Shown here one piece after another: positions 26,163 to 34,784 of a DNA stretch of 64,000 nucleotides. The notes beneath the pieces are model-generated. The model was not told the origin of the DNA. It did not search any database and saw nothing but the letters and a program-made list of their open reading frames with translations. A program made the position numbers and the translations under genes. Numbering within the stretch: position 1 is the first letter of the stretch; the number at the start of each line of letters is the position of its first letter. The stretch lies in contig JAOSKK010000038.1 in assembly GCA_027493615.1 (NCBI GenBank), forward strand, positions 1-64,000. Direction: 5' to 3'. The stretch is from Verrucomicrobiota bacterium. Its GTDB lineage: Bacteria > Verrucomicrobiota > Verrucomicrobiia > Limisphaerales > J093.

Positions 26163-27322
26163 ATGACCACCACCCAAGCCCTCACCCGCCTGCGCGAGGT
26201 CCTGCGCCGCCAGCACAAAGCCCTGGCCACCGAGGACGCCTACGTCCACTGGCTGCGCCGCTACATCGAGGCCCTGCGCCGGATGCCTCCCCCTGGCCGA
26301 GTGAGCGGAAGTTGGAACAGTTCCTCAGCGATCTGGCGCTCCACCGGCACGTCGCCGCCAGCACCCAGAACCAAGCCTTCAACGCCATCGTCTTCTTCTA
26401 CCACGACGTCCTGGGCACCCCCTTGCGCGAAGTGGACGCCCTGCGTGCCAAGCGACCGGTTCATCTGCGTTACGCCCCGACTATAGCCGAAACCCATGCT
26501 TTGTTGCAAGCGGTTCGTGATCAGCCCGGCTTCCCGAACGGGCTGGTGGCTCGGTTGCTCTACGGCTGCGGCCTGCGGGTCAGCGAGCCGCTCAACGTGC
26601 GGGTGCGAGACCTCGATCTCCCCGGTGCTCGGGTGGTCATTCGCGCCGCCAAGGGGGGCAAAGACCGGGTCGTGGCGCTCCCGTCCTCGTTGCTTGGCCC
26701 CCTGGCCGAACAACTCGAAACCGCGCGCAGGGTGTGGACGTGCGACCAGCGCAACCGGGTCCCGCTCGCCCTGCCGCACGCCCTGGCGCGCAAGTACCCC
26801 GCCTACCAGTACGCCTGGCCTTGGGCGTGGGTGTTCCCGGCCCAGCGTCCGTGCCGTGATCCCCGAAGCGGCCTGATCGTGCGCTATCGCCTGCATGAAG
26901 CCAATGTGCAGCGGGCGATCCGGGAGGCGGGACGGCGACTGGGGCTGACGATCTTGCCGCATGAGCTGCGCCACGCCTACGCGACGCACTGCCTGGCGCG
27001 GGGCGCCAATCCTCGGGCCATCCAGGCGGCGATGGGCCACGAATGCCTGGAGACCACCATGGGGTACTTTCATGCCGAGAGCTTGAGCGTCGCCAGCCCG
27101 CTGGACATGGTGCCGGCTGACGTGCGGATAGAACCGGGGGAAGACGTACCGCGCAGCTCCCCCATGACCGCGAGCCCTCCGTGCCGAGGCACGCGTCCTG
27201 GCTACGCTTCCGTGGCATTTCGACCCCAGCGAGGGATGGAGCCGGTCCCCGGCGATTGTCCGGCAGCGCCTCTGGCGAGGCCGACGGTACCTCCCTCACG
27301 TCTCCGCCCGCGTGACGCTTGA
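26163..27322 (+). pseudogene. intI: Integron integrase (tyrosine recombinase), one frameshift
   Basis: Starts MTTTQALTRLREVLRRQHKA. The frame shifts at CCCCC (26289-26293); adding one C joins YIEALRRMPPP to WPSERKLEQFLSDLALHRHV. Catalytic residues are all present: Arg in LLYGCGLRVSE, Lys in AAKGGKDRVV, HELRHAYATH, GH in AAMGHECLETT, and Tyr in MGYFHAES. The IntI-specific extra domain is clear (LARKYPAYQYAWPWAWVFPA, then DPRSG), which separates it from XerC/D and phage integrases. It inserts and excises cassettes at attI/attC. The family end is near SPLDMVPADV; about 60 further residues (to 27322) look non-native and overlap phage-like sequence on the other strand. Confidence 0.88.
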
Positions 27323-27374
27323 TGTGCCCGGTGGTGACGCTGCAGATGGGCGGGCAAGCGCAACTTCGCCCAAT

Positions 27375-28263
27375 TTACGCGTACTGCCCCCGGTGGCGGT
27401 GGTTCCGGCGGAGTTGCCGGGGGAGGAAGTTGACGCCGGCGCCGGCCGTCTGGACGACAGCATTGGTCACGATGTCGTACCGCTTCCCCGTGGCCGAACC
27501 GCTGAACGTGCTCGTGTTGAACATCATCAGCGAGCATTCCGACGCCGTAGCAAAGGCCCATGCAAAGGCCGGGGTCCCACTGACCGTAATCGTCCTGTTG
27601 CGGCAGTCGAAGACCCCCTGGCCCCAGGCCATCACGTGGGCCGCGCCCCCGGCTGCGATGGTGTAGTTGCCGATCGCCCGGACGATTCCGCACCGGGACA
27701 CCGCAATCTGCGGTTGGCCCGACGCCAGGGTTCCGAACACCACGCTGTCGATGTCGATGACCCCATTGATTTCGCTCGTCACCAGCGCGTAGCCCGAGGC
27801 GTTTCCTCCAGCCTCAGATACTTGAGGGTGAGGAACATCCCGCACCAACCAAGACCGTTGGGTTGCCGCTGGTCCCTCGCACGATGACGGCGGATGGGTT
27901 GCCCGAGTTGCCTTGGACGGTGATCCTGCCAGACCCGACCAGGATGCGACCCACGAGCGGCTGCTCATACGTCCCGTCGGCGACCTGCACGGTGACGTTG
28001 TAGATGACGGTGTCGAGGGCCGCGGCCGCATCCAGGGCCTTCTGTATCGTGAGGAAGGGGGGGCGGGGGGGGGGGCGGTGGTTCTGGCGGCGGCGGGGGG
28101 GGCCACGGTGGGGGGGGCCCCGGGGGGGGGGCGCCGCGCCGCCCCCGCCGGGGCGGGGGGTGGCCCTGGGGGGGGGGGGCCCGCGGGCCTTGGGGGGCGG
28201 GGGGGGGGGGGGGCGGGTCCGCCCCGGTGCCCTTTTTCGTCGTCCAAGGGTACCCGCCGGCAT
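27375..28263 (-). pseudogene. Beta-helix tail fibre/spike protein, broken
   Basis: Pieces read FLTIQKALDAAAALDTVIYN, VTVQVADGTYEQPLVGRILV and GRITVQGNSGNPSAVIVRGT, then, after a shift near 27830, GYALVTSEINGVIDIDSVVF and IGNYTIAAGGAAHVMAWGQG. The end is GTTATGGQYA once two compensating indels in CCCCC and GGGGG runs are corrected. This pattern (FLTIQKALD...VTVQVADGTY) is the common pectate-lyase-like phage tail fibre or spike that binds cell-surface glycan. The N-terminus disappears into the poly-G island at 28050-28215. It is the last structural gene, after the tail-tip genes, as expected for receptor-binding proteins. Confidence 0.7.
28050..28215. other. Poly-G/poly-C island, probably unreliable sequence
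   Basis: About 165 bases made almost only of G runs of up to 12 with a few C/T, inside an otherwise normal tail-fibre gene. Comparable islands are at 48810-48850 and 62690-62790. The encoded Gly/Pro-only stretches have no counterpart in tail fibres. Confidence 0.7.
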
Positions 28264-28595
28264 GGTGCTTCAGGTGCCCGGTGGTAACGTTCAGGATGAG
28301 GTAACCCGTTGGGATCGTGCCGCTTGATGGGTCCGCCGTCGCCGCCGCCGGCCGGATCTGGAGCCAGGTCCCGGGCGTTCCGGCCCCGGTGCAACGCCAT
28401 TCCCCCCCCAGCACCGCCCGAAACCCCCCCGGACCCGGGCGCCGAGGTGGGCGGGCCGAGGATCCTGGTCGGGCTCCCGTTCTGTGCTTACCCCCTCTCA
28501 CCCCCTCCCCCCCCAGGAGTGGTTGCGGCGGTCAACTCGCGGAACAGGGCCGCGTTGCTGACGTCATTCAGTCGGCTCGGTGCGATGGTGCTCAT
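28230..28595 (-). pseudogene. Tail-fibre-associated protein, frameshifted
   Basis: ATG overlaps the stop of the tip protein (ATGA). Starts MSTIAPSRLNDVSNAALFRE, breaks in a long C run near 28505 and resumes as GEWRCTGAGTPGTWLQIRPA, then GTIPTGYLILNVTTGHLKHH. This closing module with VTTGHLKHHAGG is typical of short phage tail/collar proteins. A diverged second copy of the VTTGH module lies at about 27290-27330. Confidence 0.6.
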
Positions 28596-30883
28596 GTCTT
28601 CGAGACGGTCACGGAGTCGTAGTCCAGGCTGCGGTGCCCGCCCAGAGCGAGGTAGGCCCGGACGGTGAAGTCGGTCTCAGCGCCCAGCGCGGCGACCAGG
28701 GCAGCGTTGGTCAGGGTGTAGGGGCCGGCTCGGTTCACGTAGAGCGTCCCCTTCAGGACACCGCCGGCCCACAGCTCGAGAACCGCCTGGTCCGCGCGGC
28801 ATTCGAGGTCCACTTCGGGCTCGGCCTCGTCCCGGCCCTCGCTGGTCAGGTCCCAGTCCAGGACCACGTTCTGACCGGTGGCGTAGGTCGGGGCCACGCC
28901 GTCCCCGTTGGCCGTGAGGTTGGCCGGCCCCAGGGGCCGGAGCGCCCGCAGCAGGATGGGATGCGTGATCTTGGCCACGTCCGCGAGGCTCACCTCGAGG
29001 TGGAGCATCCGGGGCTGGACCTTCAAACCCACCGCCAGCGCCCACTTGGGCGCGTCCCACTCGAACAAGGGCTGGTCCCCGAGCTGGACGCACCAGCACT
29101 CCGCGCCGAGGGCATGGGTCCGCCGCACGGTTCCGAACTGGGCACGGACCACGCTCAGGGTGTAGCGGCCGGCCGACACCAACGTCGGGGACCAGCCCAG
29201 GAGGATCTCGTCGCCGAGGAAGATCAGGAACCGCCGGGCGCCGACGCCCTCGTCGAAGGGCATGTCCTCGAGGTCATCGTCCGGGCTGGTGAACGTCACG
29301 TCGAGGCCGCCCTCGTGGTAGAACAGGCCCGTCGAGGACAGCCCGGCATTCAACTCGCCCCGGCGTCCGAACAGGCCACTTTCCCCCACGGCCGAGAAGC
29401 TGTTCGCGGATCGCTCCCACCAAAGGGTCCAGGCATTCGAGAGCGTCTCGCCCCGGGCGGGCAGCACGAGCAGCCGGGCGGCCGTCTTGCCGGTCCAGGC
29501 CAGGGGCAGCTCGAACACCAGCACGTCATGGCAGGGCAGCGGGGTGTAGATGACCGGCTCGAGCGCAGAGTCGGCCGGGACCGGGTAGTCGTTGACCATC
29601 AGGTGGGCGGAGTCCTCCCGCACGGTCAGAAGCACGTCCGGCGCCTCCGGCCCGGGCACCTCGACGCCCAGGACCCGGAAGCGCACGTCCTCGATTCCGG
29701 CCGTCGGGTACGTCAGGGCGACCACGTCCCCGGGCCGAAGCCCGGCCGCCACCGACCGCCGCGCCCGGAGTCGGCCTTCCAGCCAGGGCAGGCTGTGACT
29801 CTTGCCGTAGGCCATGGCGACCTTCCAGGCCACGGCCGGGTCGGTGATCCAATCGCACTCGATGGCCTGGGTCAGCGGCCGCCCGGTGACGTTGAAGGCC
29901 GCCGGGTTGCGCCAGCTCACCGCATCCGTCTGCCAGTTGCGGTCCCGGTTCTTGAACCGGACCACCACCTCGTTGACGACCTCGGTCCACCCGTGCGCCG
30001 TCAGGTCGGGCGGTTCGAGTAGGCTGCCGGTGTCCAGGGCGACCGGCGTGACGTTGTCACGCAACAGTCGCAGGCTCAGCTTCCCGGCCGGCGTGTGGTA
30101 CAGGGCGGCGTCGAGGTACTCGAGGAAGTCGTTGAGCAGCCCGTCCAGGCGGGTGACCTGATCCAGGAACACCGAGAGGCTGAAGCCGTCGGTGAACAAC
30201 TGGGTCGCCACCGCGTTCCAGCCCACCGTGTCCAGGGCCGATGAGGGCAGGCCGGCTCCGAACCGGGTGTCGGTCATCAGCTCGCCCAGGGCGGCAATCG
30301 GGTTGACCTCGCCGTTGAGGCCCGCGCTGACCGTCAACCAGCTCACCACCGGGAGCCGGGTCAGCTCGAACTGGATGCCGGGCACCTGGTTGCGGTTCTC
30401 GCCGAGCAACCAGTCGTTGAAGACCACGTAACACTGGCCCCGGTAGGCGGGATGCTCGACCCCGCTGCCGGCCAGCTCGGCGTCCACCCCTTGCGTGGCC
30501 GTGCCCCAGTAGAGGGTGAGGCTCCCGCGGCCCTCGACCGTGATCTCGGCCGAGTCGTTGCTTCCGGCGTTCAGCGGTCCTTCCCAGGCCGTTTCATCGT
30601 CCACGATGATGGCGTGCAGGGTCTGAACCGGCCCGACGCAGAGCATCCCGGCGAAGCTGGCGAAGTAGTTGTAACCGACGGTCTGCCGCTTCTTGCCGAC
30701 CTTCTTGCGGACCGGGACCGACCGGACGCCCCACGGCTCACTGATCCAGGTCAGGCCCAACCGCGCGCGGCCGGCCAGGTACGGGACGGGCCGGCCATGC
30801 TCGTCGGTGGCCAGGGTGGAGGGGTCCTTGCCCAGGGCCTTGGGCGGCGGGGGCGGGAGGATGTCGCTGGCGCTGTTGAACAT
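28592..30883 (-). CDS. Phage tail tip protein (host specificity, gpJ/TipJ-like)
   Basis: 763 aa, intact, starting MFNSASDILPPPPPKALGKD. Position after the NlpC/P60 gene and before the fibres, size, and motifs ARLGLTWISEPWGVRSVPVR, VQTLHAIIVDDETAWEGPLN and FNDWLLGENRNQVPGIQFEL match the Phage-tail_3-type tip proteins. The central part (IECDWITDPAVAWKVAMAYG, RRSVAAGLRPGDVVALTYPT) resembles the baseplate hub fold and the C-terminus is beta-rich. It forms the tail tip that contacts the host. Overlaps the next gene by ATGA and follows the peptidase by 3 bases, so translation is coupled. Confidence 0.82.
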   Translation of the reverse strand: MFNSASDILPPPPPKALGKDPSTLATDEHGRPVPYLAGRARLGLTWISEPWGVRSVPVRKKVGKKRQTVGYNYFASFAGMLCVGPVQTLHAIIVDDETAWEGPLNAGSNDSAEITVEGRGSLTLYWGTATQGVDAELAGSGVEHPAYRGQCYVVFNDWLLGENRNQVPGIQFELTRLPVVSWLTVSAGLNGEVNPIAALGELMTDTRFGAGLPSSALDTVGWNAVATQLFTDGFSLSVFLDQVTRLDGLLNDFLEYLDAALYHTPAGKLSLRLLRDNVTPVALDTGSLLEPPDLTAHGWTEVVNEVVVRFKNRDRNWQTDAVSWRNPAAFNVTGRPLTQAIECDWITDPAVAWKVAMAYGKSHSLPWLEGRLRARRSVAAGLRPGDVVALTYPTAGIEDVRFRVLGVEVPGPEAPDVLLTVREDSAHLMVNDYPVPADSALEPVIYTPLPCHDVLVFELPLAWTGKTAARLLVLPARGETLSNAWTLWWERSANSFSAVGESGLFGRRGELNAGLSSTGLFYHEGGLDVTFTSPDDDLEDMPFDEGVGARRFLIFLGDEILLGWSPTLVSAGRYTLSVVRAQFGTVRRTHALGAECWCVQLGDQPLFEWDAPKWALAVGLKVQPRMLHLEVSLADVAKITHPILLRALRPLGPANLTANGDGVAPTYATGQNVVLDWDLTSEGRDEAEPEVDLECRADQAVLELWAGGVLKGTLYVNRAGPYTLTNAALVAALGAETDFTVRAYLALGGHRSLDYDSVTVSKT

Positions 30884-30886
30884 GGA

Positions 30887-31333
30887 TCAGTCGGCCCCGG
30901 GCGGGCTGAACGCGATGACGAACCGCCGGGCATAGGTCGGGTCATCGAGCCGGGAGATCAGGACCCCGTGCCCGCGCAGGCAATGGCAGAACCGCTGGTC
31001 CCCGAGGGCGACCCCGACGTGGTTCACCACCCGGCCGACCCGGAACAGGACCACGTCCCCGGGCGCGATGTCCTCGGCCGGGACCGCGGTCCACTCGGGC
31101 CGGGCCTTGAACCAGGCCAGGACGGGCGAGGTGTCGGCGTGGTCCCCGAAGTCCACGGTGTAGGGCGGGAACTCGAGGCCCGTGGCCAGGCCGGCTTCCT
31201 CGAGCAGTGCGGCGGCCAGTTGGACGCAGTCCACGCTGGCGCCGCAGATCCGCGCGTGTTCGTGGAACGGGGTGCCCTTCCAGCGGAGGGCGGCGGCCAG
31301 CAGGAGCGGGTTTGCCTGGAGCGCGACCGTCAC
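30887..31333 (-). CDS. NlpC/P60-family tail peptidase
   Basis: 148 aa: MTVALQANPLLLAAALRWKG. The catalytic cysteine is in GASVDCVQLAAALLEE, the histidine in RVGRVVNHVGVALGD, with FCHCLRGHGVLIS downstream. This is a cell-wall-cutting peptidase at the tail tip that helps DNA entry; the same gene sits here in many siphoviruses and gene transfer agents. It starts 4 bases inside the end of the upstream baseplate gene. Confidence 0.88.
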   Translation of the reverse strand: MTVALQANPLLLAAALRWKGTPFHEHARICGASVDCVQLAAALLEEAGLATGLEFPPYTVDFGDHADTSPVLAWFKARPEWTAVPAEDIAPGDVVLFRVGRVVNHVGVALGDQRFCHCLRGHGVLISRLDDPTYARRFVIAFSPPGAD

Positions 31334-32773
31334 TTCTTGCCTCCGTTGACCTGGGGGACCTCGAGGGCCTTGATGGCGAGGTTGCGCAGGGCGAACCGGT
31401 GCCCCCCGTAGCGGACGGTGTTGCCGAACTTCCCGTCACACGTCCCCCAGCGGCCGTCACAGCCGGGCAGGAGCGTCACCTCGGCATCGACGCCGCTGAA
31501 CCGGAGTGGGGCGTTGAGGGTGAGCGTCAGGGCGCCGGCGATCTCGGCCTCGTGCTTCAGGATCAGCCGGACCTCGCGGCCGATGCCGGACCCGACCTCG
31601 AGCCAGCCCTCCGCAAACCAGTTGGCGATGACGCCCGAAAGGGCCGGACCCGTGACCGTTACGTCTCGGCCGATGAGACCCGTGACCGTGGCCACCTTCT
31701 CCCACTCCGCCCGGATCCAGGCCACATGTCCCCGGCTCAAAGACCCGATACTGGCAGCGGGTGGAGAAGTAGAACGCCGGCACCCGGGTCTGGTCCCCGC
31801 CCCAGAGCGTGACACACCGGGCGCGCATCTTCCGGCCCTCGGCCTGGACCGACGTGACCACGCCGCTGAACAGGACCACCTGGGCGGTCGGGTTCGAGTA
31901 GTCCGCGGTGGCGATCTCGACGTTCAACGGCTGGCAGCCGTGCGGCGGGAAGGCGAGGCTGAAGGGTGAGTCCTCGAGGCGCTCGACCTCGATCTCGACC
32001 CCCTGCCGGACCCCGGTGGTGTCATAGCCGATGGTCCCGTGCGTGATGCGGCGGGCCAGGTAGGTCTGTTCGTTCACGTCCTCGAGGTCCCAGGCGAAGC
32101 TCGTCCAGTACCAGTCCACCCGTTCGGCACCCTCCCCGACCCAGAGGTGGTAGAGGAACACCGGCCGGGTGCCGGCTTCGATCTCGGCATATTCAGCCGG
32201 CAGCTCGATGACCTTGACCGTGCGGACCTGACGGCCCTCGGCGGTGAACTCGCCCCGCTCGGTGTCCTCGGCCAGGCGCACGTAGGCCAGGGTCCACGCC
32301 TGCCAGGTCTGATCCACGCTGACGGATTCCTCGAACGTGACCCGTTCGGTGCCGTCGCCGTTGTCGGTGACGCCAACGATCTTCGCCCCCTTGCCGGCCT
32401 GGCCCGCCCGAGTGAACCACGCAAAGGAGGCAGGGTGGTCCGCCCAGGACGAAGCCAGGCCAGCAGAAGCGATGTCGCAAGCGGTAGCCGAGACGCCGGC
32501 CACAATGCGGAATGCGGCGACGGGCGTCGGGAGCCAGAACCCGACCAACCGGCCGCCGAGGGCCTTCGTGAAAGCGTCCAGCTCGTCGATCCCCTCGGCC
32601 GTGTCCAGCCAGACGCGCAGGTCCCAGGCGTGGACCGCGTGTTCCTGTTCGGCGTAGAAGGCCTCGGCCCCGAACCCGAGCGCCACTTCGCGCAGGTCAT
32701 ACTCGATCCGGCACGCGGGCAGCGCGGTCCAGTCAACGGCCAGCTCGAACACGGGGCGGTCGCGGTAGGTCAT
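31330..32773 (-). pseudogene. Tail/baseplate protein (DUF2163-like), one frameshift
   Basis: ATG at 32773 overlaps the previous stop (TGATG). N-terminal MTYRDRPVFELAVDWTALPA, then HAVHAWDLRVWLDTAEGIDE and VFLYHLWVGEGAERVDWYW. DUF2163-type middle: TYLARRITHGTIGYDTTGVR, VQAEGRKMRARCVTLWGGDQ, CQYRVFEPGTCGLDP. The frame breaks near 31722; removing one G of GGG gives CGLDPAEWEKVATVTG and continues to TVRYGGHRFALRNLAIKALE. The protein would be about 480 aa. DUF2163 proteins sit just before the NlpC/P60 gene in tail-tip modules and belong to the baseplate hub. The fusion of an extra roughly 180-residue N-terminal domain is noticeable. Confidence 0.75.
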
Positions 32774-33759
32774 CACATCAGCACGGCGTAACCGATGTCC
32801 ATGATCTCCATGGGCTGACCCGACGCCCGGATGAACGGTTCCAGGTAGAGGTCAGCACCATTCTCCGGCACCGCCGGGATAAATGCCGTCGTCGAAAGCT
32901 GCTGGATGTAACCGGACAGAGTGAGTCCCTCCAATGACTGGTCTGATGAACTCAGGAACGCAATGGGTGACTTGAGGATGGCCAAGAACCTCTCTGCCGT
33001 GACCTGAGAGATGCTGCTGAAGACTGGGCACTTCCAACTAAAGGACCAGGCATTGCCAGTGCCCTTGATAGCATCTATGAACACCATTGACGGCGCCTGA
33101 CCCCGCAGCGAGATGTAATCACTGGTAACGAAGTTCGCTTCGCCTCCCCATCCAGACCCCACCTTGCGGCCGAGCTTGTTGCCGTTGCCGACGGAGACCG
33201 TGTAAGTCCCGCTTGAGGTGAAGTAGTTGAGCGTGCTTTGGCCGGCGTTGGCGAAGCCCCACCATCGCGCGCACTGAGGGGAGCCGATCGGATAGCTCCC
33301 CTGACTGACACCCAGCCCCAGGGCGAATGTTCCCGCATCCCAGTTGGACGTGCTGGTGCGTGGGATCGCGAAGCGCATCCCCAAGCGCAGACGCTTCCAA
33401 CCCAGTACCAGGATTTGACCAGTAGTATCGCTGGTTTCCGCTTCGGTGAGCGTAGCCGATGAGGTGTAGGTCAACTTGTTCGGGGCCGGAACGCCGGTCA
33501 CGATGCCGAGGGTGTGGTTGGTGAGCGGGTTGTAGTCCGCGTGTCCAAAGCTGCCATAAGTGAAGTAGGCCCCCGTAATCATGCCGTGCGGTTCGGCCAG
33601 CGTGATGGTCCGGGTGGTCCCGCTACTCGCGCGGTGACTCGCAGTAATGACCTTGCTGCCGGGAATCTGCATCTTTGCCCGAACCGAATACTGTTCGATG
33701 CCCAGGAGGGCCGTGTTAGCCACGCCTGCCACCGTGTCCGTCGTCTTGTACACTCCCAT
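32773..33759 (-). CDS. Phage structural protein of unknown family (tail/baseplate)
   Basis: 328 aa: MGVYKTTDTVAGVANTALLG. Beta-rich, with GTTRTITLAEPHGMITGAYF, YPIGSPQCARWWGFANAGQS and a C-terminal AILKSPIAFLSSSDQSLEGL. No enzyme motif. It has 3 bases to the upstream gene and a TGATG overlap with the DUF2163-like gene, so it is part of the tail-tip operon. Its composition is less GC-rich than its neighbours. It may be an adhesin or decoration protein of the tail tip; not recognised. Confidence 0.7.
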   Translation of the reverse strand: MGVYKTTDTVAGVANTALLGIEQYSVRAKMQIPGSKVITASHRASSGTTRTITLAEPHGMITGAYFTYGSFGHADYNPLTNHTLGIVTGVPAPNKLTYTSSATLTEAETSDTTGQILVLGWKRLRLGMRFAIPRTSTSNWDAGTFALGLGVSQGSYPIGSPQCARWWGFANAGQSTLNYFTSSGTYTVSVGNGNKLGRKVGSGWGGEANFVTSDYISLRGQAPSMVFIDAIKGTGNAWSFSWKCPVFSSISQVTAERFLAILKSPIAFLSSSDQSLEGLTLSGYIQQLSTTAFIPAVPENGADLYLEPFIRASGQPMEIMDIGYAVLM

Positions 33760-33762
33760 GAC

Positions 33763-34783
33763 TCAATAACTGTTAGCGCACCAGGTGACCAAGCCTTGGT
33801 GACCGACATCCTGCCCGAAGACCCGCTGCTCGCCCGTCCAGGAGGCCTCCGGTTCCCCATCGGACAGGTTGGTCCAAGTCTCCCAACCACCGAAGAGTCC
33901 GTAGAACTCGCCTCGCCAGAACGGACCGAGGTACACGGCGGCATTGAAGGCGAGGCTGTGGGCGTTGAACTGGTAGGTCAGGCCGGTGAAGGTGAAGGTG
34001 GTCAATGGCCCCCACCGCTCGAAGGCTCCGTAGGGCCCATGCAGTCCGGCTCTCCATGGGCCGAGGCAGGAGAACGAGAGGTTCGCAAGCACGGCACCCT
34101 GTGGGTCCAGGGGAGACAGGTTGAACTCCCCGGGCAGTAGGTTGTTCCAGGCTTCATGAGCCCCCGACGGATCAATGAAGCAAATGTCCACCCAGGAGGG
34201 CGGGTCGGGTCGGACCACGAGTTCGGACAGGGTAACAGTCACGCCCGCGTGCCAGTCGGTGCGGTGGCTGAGGTCCGAGAACGTGAGCCGGCCGAACACC
34301 AGCGGCCAGGCCCAACTGCCTTCACCCCAGGTCCCGACCAGCGACACCTTCAGCGTGAACGTGACGCCGTTGACCGATTCGACCTGGACCAGCTCGAAGA
34401 CTTCGACCGCCTCGGCCTCGAGGGACCGGAGCAAGAGGTAGTCATCGGCCTCGAACCACGGCCAGGCCTCGGCCTCGAGAGTCAGCTCGGTGCCGGCGGC
34501 CGACACCAACCGCAGGCCCCGGCCCCAGTACGGCGCGCAGGCCAGGCCCGACTTGGCCGCTGCCCGGAGCCGGGCCAGGAGCGGCGTCTGCTCGGTGACA
34601 TCGAAGGGAACCAGTCGCCAGGACAGGGAGCCGCGCGGCTTCGGTCGCAAGGCTCGCCGCTCCTCAGCCCCCGTCAAGACCCGCTGAACATCGGTCTGCC
34701 ACGGTGCGTGACCACTGGACCGGCCGCGACCAGTCGGGCAGGTGCGGCAGCAGGACGTGGGCGTTGACCTCGGTGACGGCCAT
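33763..34783 (-). pseudogene. Distal-tail-like structural protein, one frameshift near the start
   Basis: An ATG at 34783 gives MAVTEVNAHVLLPHLPDWSR and breaks near 34705; the main frame resumes at EERRALRPKPRGSLSWRLVP and continues for 300 aa. W(P)WFEADDYLLLRSLEAEA and FELVQVESVNGVTFTLKVSL resemble the N-terminal part of tail proteins that follow the tape measure gene. It ends 3 bases before the next gene. The role as a distal tail protein is inferred from position. Confidence 0.6.
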
Positions 34784-34784
34784 C

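Noticed and set aside
26637..27299. Minus-strand frames across the integrase gene
   Set aside because: Shadow of intI for most of the length; only the last part near 27290 resembles a phage tail module and was noted separately.
26163..27322. Reading this recombinase as the prophage integrase
   Set aside because: The extra ARKYPAYQYAWPWAWVF...DPRSG segment is specific to integron integrases, and attC sites lie beside it; the prophage has its own integrase at the right edge.
27913..28287. Gly/Pro-rich proteins from the poly-G tract
   Set aside because: Low-complexity translation of a probable sequencing artefact.
28580..30022. 480-codon open frame on the plus strand
   Set aside because: Antisense shadow of the tail tip gene in high-GC DNA.
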